This document shows positions 16,526 through 24,856 of a stretch of DNA of 41,525 bases, in pieces. The stretch spans positions 1 through 41,525 of the forward strand of contig NZ_JAIGNI010000051.1 of assembly GCF_026130175.1 (NCBI RefSeq). Direction: 5' to 3'. The translations under genes were made by a program, and so were the position numbers. Every line of letters starts with the position of its first letter. The stretch's first letter is position 1. The stretch comes from Lyngbya sp. CCAP 1446/10 (lineage in GTDB: Bacteria > Cyanobacteriota > Cyanobacteriia > Cyanobacteriales > Microcoleaceae). The notes under the pieces are model-generated. The model searched no databases, was not told the DNA's origin, and saw only the letters and a list, made by a program, of their open reading frames with translations.

Positions 16526-16985
16526 AAACTAGGTAGATGTAGAAGATCAAAACTGGTTCCTCAAACTTCTCGATCGTAGTTCGTTCAAACTTATGAGTCT
16601 CTTTTTGGCTTTACTGCAAGGTGTAGGTGAATGTTGGAGGCGATCGTAACTTGATAGTAGAGCCGACCTTACTTGGTCGTCAGGGACTTTTTCTCAATCA
16701 GAAATCGGGAGATGTTTGAGGACTAGACCAGTCTAACCTGTAACGGCGTCAGCTTTAAAACATCTGTTGAACTAGGCTTGAGATTTTGGCCAGCGGTAAG
16801 ATTGAACCAGTCTTTTAGGTAGATGCGGTCAGAAGTCGTGTCGAGACTGTTGGGTAGAAAACAGGACACGGGCGATATGAGTTTTAGCAGAAGCACCCCA
16901 CCAAACGATAATTGAGTTCTTACGCAGAATCCCGCGCTCGCTTGACTACCGCAGAATTTCAAATTGCTGCTGTTAAGATCAAAGC
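16526..16985. other. Intergenic region between GT4 paralogues, 460 bases
   Basis: No supported gene. A minus-strand frame at 16723-17019 overlaps the end of the next gene and has no family features. No terminator is obvious. Confidence 0.45.
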
Positions 16986-18155
16986 TTAACTTTTTCCGGC
17001 GCCGCTGCCAACGCCGCATAGTGCTGCTTCGGCATAGTAGGGAGAACAGGAAACTATGTTAACGTCACGCTGTTGAGATTTCTCTACAGCAACTTTCAAT
17101 CCTGCTTCAAAATGCTCCGTGGCATCTTCCCAAGAGTAATTGATGACCTTAGCATAGGCGGCTTCGGACATGGCTTGCCACTCGGCATTGGACAACTGAC
17201 AGATAGATTCTATGGCTTTTGCCATTTCTTCGGGATCTTCTGGTCTTACAAGTATGCCAGTACCGCCACTCAGAATTTCAGGAGCAGCGCCTGCTGGGGT
17301 ACTGATGACGGGAGTGCGGCACGCCATCGCTTCGATAATTGGCAAGCCGAAGCCTTCAGAGCGACTCGCCAGCAGCCACGCATCGCATTTGCTGTAAGAG
17401 TCTTTGAGTTTGTCTTGGTCGGGTTGAATTATATACTCGGCATTGGCCGGTAGGGGCAATTCGGAGGATGGGGCATCTACACCGAAGGCAACCAGACGCA
17501 GGTTGGGAATTTTTTCAGCAGCTAGGGAAAAAGCTTTCAGGGCGATGTCGGTTCCTTTCCAGTAAATTGTAGAGTACATCATGCCAATTGTCGGAACCGA
17601 TTGTTTGTGGCGAGGACAGGCATAAAATTGCTTGGTGTCAACGCTCGGAGGAGCTAAGGAAACTTGGCGATCGCCGTATTTAGTCCGAGCTAGGTCAACT
17701 AACCAGTCAGAGATCGTAATTTTGTGCATGGGCAGCATCCAAGTTGCTTCAACTCTACCTTCAGGTAGATAGTCAAAAACTTCATGGTGCTGGATAAAAT
17801 AAGCTTTTGCTCCTTTGCTGGGAGAGAGTTTTGCTACCCACTCGGCTGTTTCCCACCAGGTGGCAACTACTACGTCAGCGTTAGGTACATCTTTGTCTTC
17901 TATGGGGCGCCAGCGATCGATAATTTTGTGTTCTACACTCAAATTATTGAAAAATGATGGCTCGTTTTCAGGTGTCGAAATCCAACCCCTTCCCCGCAGC
18001 AGCGACTTGGCTTGCTGGCGCAGACTCGGTTGAACATGGGGTACAGAGATGACGAACACCGAGTGTCCTCGTTGTTTCAAGAGTTCTGCGAAAATAGATA
18101 TTACTCGAATTCCACCAGTCAGACACAGAGTAGGAAGAACAAAGGTGATTTTCAT
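16986..18155 (-). CDS. GT4 glycosyltransferase, paralogue B
   Basis: A 389-residue GT-B glycosyltransferase, first gene of the minus-strand exopolysaccharide cluster. It aligns with paralogue A over nearly its whole length: MKITFVLPTLCLTGGIRVIS, VATWWETAEWVAKLSPSKGA (97-116), LPMHKI, and the EX7E motif in SEGFGLPIIEAMACRTP (E267, E275). An insertion/deletion near residues 180-190 and a different C-terminal tail (rich in Ser, Cys, Ala) separate the two. A GGGAG box lies just upstream of the ATG. Tandem duplication followed by divergence is the simplest reading. Substrates unknown. Confidence 0.92.
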   Translation of the reverse strand: MKITFVLPTLCLTGGIRVISIFAELLKQRGHSVFVISVPHVQPSLRQQAKSLLRGRGWISTPENEPSFFNNLSVEHKIIDRWRPIEDKDVPNADVVVATWWETAEWVAKLSPSKGAKAYFIQHHEVFDYLPEGRVEATWMLPMHKITISDWLVDLARTKYGDRQVSLAPPSVDTKQFYACPRHKQSVPTIGMMYSTIYWKGTDIALKAFSLAAEKIPNLRLVAFGVDAPSSELPLPANAEYIIQPDQDKLKDSYSKCDAWLLASRSEGFGLPIIEAMACRTPVISTPAGAAPEILSGGTGILVRPEDPEEMAKAIESICQLSNAEWQAMSEAAYAKVINYSWEDATEHFEAGLKVAVEKSQQRDVNIVSCSPYYAEAALCGVGSGAGKS

Positions 18156-19489
18156 GTTTAACTCCCGCTAAAGAATCCGACTCGGTTTCGGCGCTACGAT
18201 GAGTGCGCTTTGTGAGAGCCGACAGGAAAGAGGGGCGGGTGAAGATTAATTACCACTTTCCCGGTGTGTACATAGAATCAAACCTAGGGACTGTTCGCAA
18301 CACCCCAGTATCGATCCACAATGTCGCGGTCATTCAATTTATAGTAATGATTGATTCGATCCTGAAACAGTTCCTGTAGGGAGATTATTTGATGTCTGCG
18401 AAAGTTACTTCTAAAGACAGATACCCGCTCTGACAGCAGCTTTTTTTGCTACCAATACGAAGTTATACAATACTTCGTGTCTAACATAACATCACTTGCT
18501 TATCTTACCGACAGAGAGGTACGGTAAACCGAAATTCACCCAACTTTAGCATTGGGTAAAGGTAGCCATCGTCACAATATTCCGCAGATGAAAATCGCGG
18601 TCAAAAAAACTTTATACTAAAAACAACTAGATGCAATTTTTGTAAGGATTCAGGTCTAAAAACTTGCGGCTCCAACGCTTGTCTGGAAAGGGTTTTAGGG
18701 CAAAATAAGGGCTTTTGTCCTGATCTGTTGATTCTCAATAAATGACGAAAAACTGTCATTTTTCGTCATTTATTGAGAATAGAAATTTATTTAGCATCAA
18801 GCTCCAGAGCTAAAGTCTTTGCCCAGCAAGGATTTCAGTGACCTGAATTCTTACCAATTTTTTAATTTTAAAATATGGATTTTCGATAGCTCCCATAGCT
18901 ATAAATATGACTCGTTGACTGTGCTTTTTGAGTGACTATACGTACAGTCAGTATTGCTTAAAAATATGATATTTTTTCGGGATTAAGAGATGGTTATTGG
19001 CTCAACTACCTGCACAGGTGCGAGCTAATCCAGAAAGGGATCGCGGGAATCACAGTCATGGATAGACTAATCAGGAAAAAAACCTGTTTTTTTGACTATC
19101 CCTCGCTCTCTTGTCGTAGAGGTGTGAAAAAACCGTTTGATGCGTCCGGCACTGCTTGAAAAGGTAGGTTTTGTAATCGCGACAGAACATAGAGTTTCAT
19201 CGGTATCAATTTAATTAACTGCCTGAGTTTGGCAGTTGTTAATGGCAGGCGATCGCCTGAAAGCATCCCCAAAAGTGACTGCCACTTCTCCACCGAGTAT
19301 GTAACGTGCGGAAATCCTGTCTAAGTAATTACCGCAAAAACCAAGTTCCGTAAATTATCAAATGATCGTGTAGAAATCAAAGAAATTCTCAGGATACAGT
19401 GATATAGATCATGGCAACCTTGACTCTTAAGTAGTAGGCCCAGCTTAGCGGTATGTATCAAACGAGTTCGCTTACAAAAAAATCCTGTT
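18156..19489. other. Gene-poor decayed region, 1.3 kb
   Basis: No supported gene on either strand. It contains a perfect 22-bp inverted repeat (18731-18780) and a short dyad ACGAAGT-N8-ACTTCGT (18457-18478). A 65-codon minus-strand frame at 19096-19293 has no recognisable features. Together with the broken gene that follows, the region looks like decayed DNA, possibly the site of an old insertion or deletion. Confidence 0.55.
18731..18780. repeat. Perfect 22-bp inverted repeat
   Basis: Left arm 18731-18752 starts ATTCTCAATAAATGACG; the right arm 18759-18780 is its exact complement; the loop is CTGTCA. It is in a gene-free zone without a T-run, so it is not an ordinary terminator. It may be a mobile miniature element, a binding site or a structured RNA. 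Confidence 0.8.
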
Positions 19490-19735
19490 ATGAAAGAATC
19501 ATTTTTCCTGAGTTGGCGATTCCGAATCACAATCGGCGTACTTTTGGGCGTTGTGCTGCCGATGCTTGCAGCGATATGGTTTACCAGTTTTCACATAGTT
19601 AGCATTATGCGCTCGCCAGCGCAACAAAATCTATGATTTAAAACAGATATTTTAACACAAAGCATCTCTCAATGGGAACAAATTAGGTTTAAATTGTGGC
19701 GCAGCATCAGTCTAAATCCCAGCAGAGCCGAATAA
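19490..19735 (+). pseudogene. Broken N-terminus of a membrane sensor-like protein
   Basis: The frame starts MKESFFLSWRFRITIGVLLG, with a transmembrane helix at about residues 10-32, and hits TGA after 48 codons (19634-19636). The same frame then stays open for 32 more codons (TDILTQSISQWEQIRFKLW and onward) before TAA at 19733. A short basic N-terminus, one helix and a following extracytoplasmic segment are typical of the start of sensor kinases or cyclases. The rest is missing. The in-frame stop plus missing body suggest a pseudogene. Confidence 0.5.
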
Positions 19736-19864
19736 GGTTGAGTTAAGACAGTCCCGCAGTCATAACGATGTGAAAAATAGACACGGAGATTGCTCTGGGG
19801 CGCGATCGCTGCGGACAAAAAGTGTTAAAAATCGCGTATTGGGCTATAGTTGCTAAAAAAGTGG

Positions 19865-20551
19865 CTAGTTAAAGAGGATTTGCCAAGCAATAATTGCCAG
19901 GGCTAAATCTGCGATCGCGTGGCTGATATAACTTGACCAAAGCGAACGGTAAGTCAGATAACAGTGCGACCAAATTATCCCGGCGGTGAAGACTGCTAAT
20001 GAGCCTAAAATTACGGCGCGCCAGTCGCTGTAAGCTGCGATTACAATAATGTGGTGGAGCGTGAAAAATAGTGAACTCAGAAATATTGCTGTTTTTCCCG
20101 GTATCAGAATCTGGCATTTGTTGCAGACAAACCACCGCCAAGTAAATTCTTCAATTAGCGAGTTGACTAGCACAAAATAGGCTTCAATCATCAAGTAAAT
20201 ATTAGGGCTGCTAATACCCAATTGCTGCGCTTTTTCTTTGGCAGTTACAGGATCGATCCAGTGCTGACCGAAAAGGCTGTAGATACCCACAATCACCGCA
20301 AACATGAATATTCCCCAAATAGCTCCAGCCAGCAATTCTCGGCGGTTGGGGAGGGAGAAATGCAGTTTTTGCCGATCGACTAAAACAGACCATGCGATCG
20401 GAAAAACCAGCAACCAAACTTGACACAAGGCTGACAGTGTTTGTCCCCAGCTTCCGCCAATATATAATGCTGTTACTGCACCAATACTGGCGGCAGGGAC
20501 AAGCAGTGTGAGAGCTAAGAGTGCTGTTTTGCGATCGCCATTATCCAGCAT
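19865..20551 (-). CDS. CPBP-family intramembrane protease
   Basis: A 228-residue multi-pass protein of the CPBP (CAAX protease and bacteriocin-processing, ABI) family. The three conserved motifs are present: EEFTWRWF (E134, E135, R139), FFTLHHII (H166 region) and HAIAD (H211, D215). These form the glutamate-histidine intramembrane active site. About seven hydrophobic helices are seen. No partner peptide or bacteriocin gene is nearby, so the substrate is unknown. The start ATG lacks a clear ribosome site, but no other start precedes the first helix. It is divergent from the Hsp70-family gene. Confidence 0.88.
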   Translation of the reverse strand: MLDNGDRKTALLALTLLVPAASIGAVTALYIGGSWGQTLSALCQVWLLVFPIAWSVLVDRQKLHFSLPNRRELLAGAIWGIFMFAVIVGIYSLFGQHWIDPVTAKEKAQQLGISSPNIYLMIEAYFVLVNSLIEEFTWRWFVCNKCQILIPGKTAIFLSSLFFTLHHIIVIAAYSDWRAVILGSLAVFTAGIIWSHCYLTYRSLWSSYISHAIADLALAIIAWQILFN

Positions 20552-20761
20552 TTTTTACGCGACATTTGAAAAATTGTATTGAGATCGAAGGTAAAAGCTT
20601 TGCTGCTGCGGACAAGGGAGTTTTGTGCCGCTTATCAAAGTGGCGTGCCTTTTGGGTTGCCACAAAATGTTCATGTAAGAACATTTCGATCGCCTGTTTG
20701 CATTTGCGGCTCAAAATACCATAATATAATCTAATCCCTAATAGCTGTGTATTTTGGCCCA

Positions 20762-22351
20762 ATGACGATCGCCATTGACTTTGGAACTAGCAACACCGTC
20801 GTCGCTCGCTGGAATCAGGCCATCCAGCAGCCAGAAACTTTGAAATTACCGGGATTGTCGGCAATCTCGGCTCAAAACCCGCCCCTAATTCCCAGTTTGC
20901 TATACGTTGAGGACGCTGCTCAAAATAAAGTTATTCTCGGTCAGCAAGTCCGCGACAAAGGCCTTGATTTGAGTGGAGATTCTCGGTTTTTTCGCAATTT
21001 TAAGCGGGGAATTGGCACTTCGGTGCAGGGTTTTGTGCCGGAAATTGACGGGCAAATTGTTGATTTTGAACGAGTAGGTGAATGGTATTTGAGCCAAATT
21101 GTCAACTCAATTCGTGAACTCCCCTTGCCGGTAGATTCTTTAATTTTTACTGTGCCGGTAGATAGTTTTGAAGCTTACCGCCATTGGTTGGGTAAAGTGT
21201 CTGAATCTCTGCAAGTAGAACAGGTGCGGATGTTGGACGAACCGACGGCGGCTGCTTTGGGTTACGGTTTAGCCGATCGCGAAATTTTGTTAGTCATTGA
21301 TTTCGGCGGCGGAACTCTCGACCTTTCTTTAGTGCGCCTGGACATTTCTGCTGGCAAAAAGCCCCTGGGTTTTCTGCTGAAATGGGGCGAAAAATTATTA
21401 GCTGAATCTTCGGCACAAAAGGCAAAAGTAGCCAGGGTTTTGGCTAAGGCCGGACAAAATTTGGGCGGTTCTGATATTGATAATTGGCTGGTTGACTATT
21501 TTGTTAAAACGCAAAAGTTAGCAAAATCTCCGATTACAACGAGATTGGCAGAACGGTTAAAGATTCAGTTATCTTTGGTAAATAAGGCGAGTGAGGTTTA
21601 TTTTGATGATGAAAATTTTGAGAGTTACGAATTAGAATTAGACCGATCGCGCTTTGAATCGATCCTCGCCGAACATCAGTTTTTTGACAACCTCGACGAG
21701 TGCATGAATCAAGTATTGCAGCAAGCGCGCCGCCAAGGTTTAGAAATTGGCGACATTGATGCAGTTTTGCTCGTTGGCGGTACGGTTCAAATTCCCGCCG
21801 TAAAGCGTTGGGTTGAGCAATATTTCGAGCCGGCAAAGATTCGGTGCGATAAACCTTTTGAGGCGATCGCCCAAGGTGCTCTGCAACTGAGTCAAGGCAT
21901 AGAAATCAAAGATTTTCTGTACCACAGTTACGGAATTCGCTACTGGAACCGCCGCGAAAATTGCCACAGTTGGCACAGTTTAATTAAATCGGGCCAGTCT
22001 TATCCGATGAGCGAACCGGTAGAATTAGTCTTGGGAGCTTCTTTGGAAAATCAGCCGAGTATTGAATTAATTATCGGCGAATTGGGAGCGGAAACTGGCG
22101 GCACCGAGATATATTTTGACGGCGATCGGCTGATTACTCGCCAAATCGCGGGCCAAACTTCGGTACAGCCGCTAAATGACAAAGATGGAGCTCGCAGTAT
22201 CGCGCAATTGACGCCGCCGGGGTATCCGGGGGGCGATCGCATCAAAATCTTCTTCCGCGTGGACGAACAGCGATTTTTGCGGATTACTGTGGAAGATTTG
22301 TTGACGAATGAAACGTTGTTGGAGGATAAACCAGTGGTGCAGTTAAGTTAG
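20762..22351 (+). CDS. Hsp70-family protein, short form
   Basis: An actin-fold ATPase of about 529 residues. Motifs are AIDFGTSNTVVARWN at the N-terminus (phosphate 1), MLDEPTAAALGYGLAD, VIDFGGGTLDLSLV (phosphate 2) and AVLLVGGTVQIPAVK (adenosine). The frame opens five codons earlier at 20747, but starting at 20762 places the first strand at the N-terminus as in DnaK. After residue ~385 a beta-rich domain follows, yet the product is about 100 residues shorter than DnaK: the helical lid and the acidic C-terminal tail are missing. This is a divergent Hsp70-like protein of the kind common in cyanobacteria, not DnaK itself. Client and co-chaperone are unknown. Confidence 0.88.
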   Translation: MTIAIDFGTSNTVVARWNQAIQQPETLKLPGLSAISAQNPPLIPSLLYVEDAAQNKVILGQQVRDKGLDLSGDSRFFRNFKRGIGTSVQGFVPEIDGQIVDFERVGEWYLSQIVNSIRELPLPVDSLIFTVPVDSFEAYRHWLGKVSESLQVEQVRMLDEPTAAALGYGLADREILLVIDFGGGTLDLSLVRLDISAGKKPLGFLLKWGEKLLAESSAQKAKVARVLAKAGQNLGGSDIDNWLVDYFVKTQKLAKSPITTRLAERLKIQLSLVNKASEVYFDDENFESYELELDRSRFESILAEHQFFDNLDECMNQVLQQARRQGLEIGDIDAVLLVGGTVQIPAVKRWVEQYFEPAKIRCDKPFEAIAQGALQLSQGIEIKDFLYHSYGIRYWNRRENCHSWHSLIKSGQSYPMSEPVELVLGASLENQPSIELIIGELGAETGGTEIYFDGDRLITRQIAGQTSVQPLNDKDGARSIAQLTPPGYPGGDRIKIFFRVDEQRFLRITVEDLLTNETLLEDKPVVQLS

Positions 22352-22396
22352 GAATTAAGCACGCCTAAAAAAACCAGAACTGATGAACTCCGACCA

Positions 22397-22461
22397 AGAA
22401 ACCGGGTTTTTGACTGAATCTGCGGGCTATAACTAAGTATTTCGCAAAAAACCCGGTTTCT
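22397..22461. repeat. Inverted repeat of AGAAACCGGGTTTTT
   Basis: AGAAACCGGGTTTTT at 22397-22411 and its exact complement at 22447-22461 flank a 35-base spacer. It lies between the convergent Hsp70-family and L,D-transpeptidase genes and may aid termination. This sequence is a dispersed-repeat type in filamentous cyanobacteria. Confidence 0.65.
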
Positions 22462-22498
22462 GACTACCCATCCGTCATTCCTAATAATGTTCGACTAC

Positions 22499-22524
22499 GC
22501 CCCATGCCCCATGCCCCATGCCCT
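22499..22524. repeat. GCCCCAT heptamer tandem repeat
   Basis: Three to four head-to-tail copies of GCCCCAT just past the L,D-transpeptidase stop codon. It is a typical short tandem repeat of cyanobacteria, with no evident function. Confidence 0.75.
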
Positions 22525-22528
22525 AAAC

Positions 22529-23044
22529 CTAAGATTTGTGCACCACCACGGGTGTCCCCACCGAGGCCCAATTGAATAGCCATTTAGCGTGATTTACAGC
22601 TACATTTGTGCAGCCGTGAGTGACGGGATTGCCAAACAAATTGTGCCAGTAAGCGCCGTGAATTGCCATGCCTCCGTCGTAATACATTGTATAGGGAACG
22701 TCGGGCACATCGTAGTCCGGCCCAGTCATTCTAGCAACGCGGTATTTGGTTTCAACGGCAAAGGTTCCCGTGCGGGTGGGAGTCGATGATTTGCCGCTGG
22801 AAATGGTCACTGCATAAACAGGTTGATTTCCTTCCCAAGCTATTAATCTTTGTCTTGACAAATCAATTTCTATCCAGCGCTGACTTGATTGCTGCAACTG
22901 CATAATTCTATTGGCAATTTTGTTGTGCTGCGAACTGGCAATTGCAGGATTTTGTCCCCCAGAAAATGCAGCAACTGTTAGGGCGCAAGCGGCTAAGAAA
23001 GTTCCGCAGCGGCGGAAGTAAGTTGAGTTGATAATGCTGTTCAT
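22529..23044 (-). CDS. Exported L,D-transpeptidase (YkuD domain)
   Basis: A 171-residue secreted enzyme that cross-links peptidoglycan 3-3 or attaches proteins to it. Residues 1-36 form a signal peptide (basic RR, hydrophobic FLAACALTVAAF, cleavage after AIA). The YkuD domain runs from WIEIDLSRQRLIAWEG (57-72) to the end, with MAIHGAYWHNLFGNP (126-140) and the catalytic THGCTNVAV (142-150), where Cys145 is the nucleophile with His129 and His143. TPTRTGTF is the usual substrate loop. It is a minimal form without an added peptidoglycan-binding domain. The gene is intact and monocistronic. Confidence 0.93.
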   Translation of the reverse strand: MNSIINSTYFRRCGTFLAACALTVAAFSGGQNPAIASSQHNKIANRIMQLQQSSQRWIEIDLSRQRLIAWEGNQPVYAVTISSGKSSTPTRTGTFAVETKYRVARMTGPDYDVPDVPYTMYYDGGMAIHGAYWHNLFGNPVTHGCTNVAVNHAKWLFNWASVGTPVVVHKS

Positions 23045-23051
23045 TCCTCAC

Positions 23052-23140
23052 ACCTAAGACGATTTTAGATTTTAGATTTTAGATTTGGAAAGTTTCACAC
23101 ATTGTACTATTTTAGATTGTAGATTATAGATTTTAGATTG
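23052..23140. repeat. ATTTTAG heptamer repeats
   Basis: Four near-perfect head-to-tail units of GATTTTA from 23061, and more degenerate copies near 23111-23138. Similar TTTAGATT/AATCTAAA units occur at 24814-24844. These are short tandem repeats of the cyanobacterial type lying between two minus-strand genes. Confidence 0.7.
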
Positions 23141-23151
23141 GGAAAGAGAGG

Positions 23152-23790
23152 TTAACTAATTGTTAACTTTTGGGTAAGAGTTTGGGCAATTTGGACGATC
23201 GCCCGCCAATCTCGATTTTCTACTAAGTGTTTCGGAAATAAGTCTCCGGCCAAACCAACGGCGATCGCCCCAGCGTCAATAAATACCTTCGCATTTTCCA
23301 CTGTCACCCCGCCAGTGGGAATCAAAGGAATGTGTCCCAGAGGGCCTTGCAGGCTTTTGAGGTAAGCTGCGCCTCCCAAACCGGATATCGGAAACACTTT
23401 AACGCAGGTAGCGCCTGCTTGCCACGCCGTCACAATTTCCGTGGGAGAAAAAGCACCAGGGACGATCGGCACTCCGGCATCAACTGCTGTTTTAATCATA
23501 GCTAAATCTGTGTGCGGAGTAAACAAAAATTGAGCGCCGCAATCTATGGCTTCCTGTAACTGTTCTAAGTTTAATAAAGTGCCAGTACCAATACTAAAAG
23601 TAGGAAATTCCGAGCGGAGTTCGGCAATTAATTCAGCAGCTTTGTGGGTGTTCCAAGTAATTTCAATAAACACAAATCCGCCTGCTGCTACCGCTGATGC
23701 CATCTGCCAAGCGAGTTCCTTTTCGGAGGAACGGATGACTGCGATCGCCCGGTGTTTTTTTAGTTGTGTCAACCAAGATTGATGATTCAT
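23152..23790 (-). CDS. eda: KDPG/KHG aldolase
   Basis: Class I aldolase that splits 2-keto-3-deoxy-6-phosphogluconate to pyruvate and glyceraldehyde 3-phosphate (Entner-Doudoroff route), also acting on 4-hydroxy-2-oxoglutarate. The TIM-barrel signatures are AIAVIRSS, GGFVFIEITWNT (conserved Glu), IGTGTLLNLEQL, FTPHTDLAM, VPGAFSPTEI, and CVKVFPIS, which has the Schiff-base Lys. The frame extends 12 codons upstream to 23826, but those codons fall in an ATTTTAG repeat, so ATG 23790 is chosen, giving 212 residues, the family size. Its presence supports an Entner-Doudoroff branch; 6-phosphogluconate dehydratase is not in the window. Confidence 0.92.
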   Translation of the reverse strand: MNHQSWLTQLKKHRAIAVIRSSEKELAWQMASAVAAGGFVFIEITWNTHKAAELIAELRSEFPTFSIGTGTLLNLEQLQEAIDCGAQFLFTPHTDLAMIKTAVDAGVPIVPGAFSPTEIVTAWQAGATCVKVFPISGLGGAAYLKSLQGPLGHIPLIPTGGVTVENAKVFIDAGAIAVGLAGDLFPKHLVENRDWRAIVQIAQTLTQKLTIS

Positions 23791-23828
23791 GCGATTTGAA
23801 ATTTTAGATTTAAGATTGAGAATCAATA

Positions 23829-23915
23829 GACCTCTTGCATGAAATTTTGATAGAGCCGATCAACCGCAGATACTAGGCAGATGCACGCAGATCAACGCAA
23901 ATAGTTTCAAGAGGT
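23829..23915. repeat. Dispersed repeat with ACCTCTTG/CAAGAGGT ends
   Basis: ACCTCTTG (23830-23837) and CAAGAGGT (23908-23915) bracket two ACGCAGATC-type units. The rest of the 222-base gap up to the antitoxin gene is AT-rich. The toxin-antitoxin promoter must lie here but was not located. Confidence 0.4.
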
Positions 23916-24048
23916 GACTTTAGCCAAAGGTCTACTAATGATTATTATGGTATGGTTTGGAACATGGGCATACAGTTGCTTTTTTTGGGGAAAATTAGTA
24001 TCATTCTAACTAGGATATAATTTTAGTACACATTACAAACTTCGATAT

Positions 24049-24366
24049 ATGCCAAACTACAATATGCGCGGCGTTCAATTTTTAACCGATAATCTAGGCA
24101 ACAAAACCGCTGCAATTGTTGACCTCAAAGAACACAGTGAATTTTGGGTTGACGTGTTGGCTGAATGCGGTGAACCGACAGACTTTCAGTTTTTAGTTGA
24201 CGGCGAAGGCGAAAAAATTGCGGTGGTGCTCGAATTTGAGAAGCACGGCGAACTCTGGGAGGATGTTTATGACTCTTTGACCATTGAATCTAGAAAAGAT
24301 GAACCAAGAGTTCCCTGGGAAGAAGTTAAGCAGCAGCTTGAGAAAAAGGGTATGTTGAATGTCTGA
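24049..24366 (+). CDS. Antitoxin with duplicated N-terminal module
   Basis: A 105-residue acidic antitoxin placed directly before a RelE-type toxin, overlapping it by eight bases. The C-terminus VPWEEVKQQLEKKGML (about 88-103) is the toxin-binding helix common to RelB-like antitoxins of cyanobacteria. The N-terminal part is an internal duplication: residues about 10-38 (QFLTDNLGNKTAAIVDLKEH and following EFWVDV) and about 47-75 (QFLVDGEGEKIAVVLEFEKH followed by ELWEDV) align closely. A single unit is normal for this type. The unit resembles the dimerising, DNA-binding part of Phd/YefM-like antitoxins, so the doubled form may bind DNA or fold as a pseudo-dimer; that is inference. A second ATG four codons in is possible. 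Confidence 0.8.
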   Translation: MPNYNMRGVQFLTDNLGNKTAAIVDLKEHSEFWVDVLAECGEPTDFQFLVDGEGEKIAVVLEFEKHGELWEDVYDSLTIESRKDEPRVPWEEVKQQLEKKGMLNV

Positions 24367-24622
24367 TTACTTGGTCATTACTGCACGTTCGGCTCAAAAA
24401 GACCTGGATGCTCTGCCCGTTGAAATCAGCAGCCGAATTTATCCCCAGATAAATGCTTTAGCAAGTGTCCCGCGCCCGCCGGGGTGTCTCAAGTTAAAGG
24501 GGGAGAAAAATGGTTGGCGAATTCGGATTGGTGATTACAGGGTAATCTACACCATTGATGACGACAGCCGCACGATCGATATCAGTAAAGTTCGTCACCG
24601 GCGAGAAGTTTATCAAGGGTGA
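24359..24622 (+). CDS. RelE/ParE-superfamily toxin
   Basis: An 87-residue toxin of the RelE fold, which in the family cleaves ribosome-bound mRNA. Signatures are ITARSAQKDLDALP (7-20), GCLKLKGEKNGWRIRIGDYR (42-61) and VIYTIDDDSRTIDISKVRHR (62-81), giving the conserved basic and aromatic surface strands. The start overlaps the antitoxin stop by eight bases, showing a coupled pair. It appears intact. Confidence 0.92.
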   Translation: MSDYLVITARSAQKDLDALPVEISSRIYPQINALASVPRPPGCLKLKGEKNGWRIRIGDYRVIYTIDDDSRTIDISKVRHRREVYQG

Positions 24623-24654
24623 AGTTCAAGTTCGGTTACATACAAATGATACAG

Positions 24655-24705
24655 TGCGATCGCCAGATCACTCGCGATCTCCTCGCGATCGGGGACGATC
24701 GCACT
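24655..24705. repeat. Cluster of HIP1-like GCGATC motifs
   Basis: Four GCGATC/GATCGC units lie within about 50 bases just after the toxin gene, an unusually tight group even for this HIP1-rich genome. No further function is visible. Confidence 0.6.
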
Positions 24706-24856
24706 CTGGTATAATTCCAATGTCAGCGGATTTGATCTGAAACAGCCCGCGACACAAAAAAATCGGGGCGATTCCAGATTATCTTAGAACCACCCCAATT
24801 ACAGATTTCCAACTTTAGATTCAACCTAAAATCTCAAATCTAAAACCTAAAATTAA

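Noticed and set aside
16723..17019. 98-codon minus-strand frame between the GT4 paralogues
   Set aside because: It overlaps the end of the upstream glycosyltransferase in another frame and has no domain features.
18457..18478. loxP-like dyad ACGAAGT-N8-ACTTCGT; AATACGAAGTTAT matches 12 of 13 bases of a loxP arm
   Set aside because: The second arm matches over only seven bases and in the opposite polarity to loxP; no Cre-like recombinase is in the window. Probably chance.
19070..19101. CAGG-A7-CCTG-T7 terminator-like element
   Set aside because: Only a four-base stem, and no gene ends nearby.
19096..19293. 65-codon minus-strand frame
   Set aside because: No family motif, no ribosome site, and surrounded by decayed sequence; not supported as a gene.
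23790..23826. Upstream start of the KDPG aldolase
   Set aside because: The 12 extra codons come from an ATTTTAG-type repeat and are not part of the aldolase fold.
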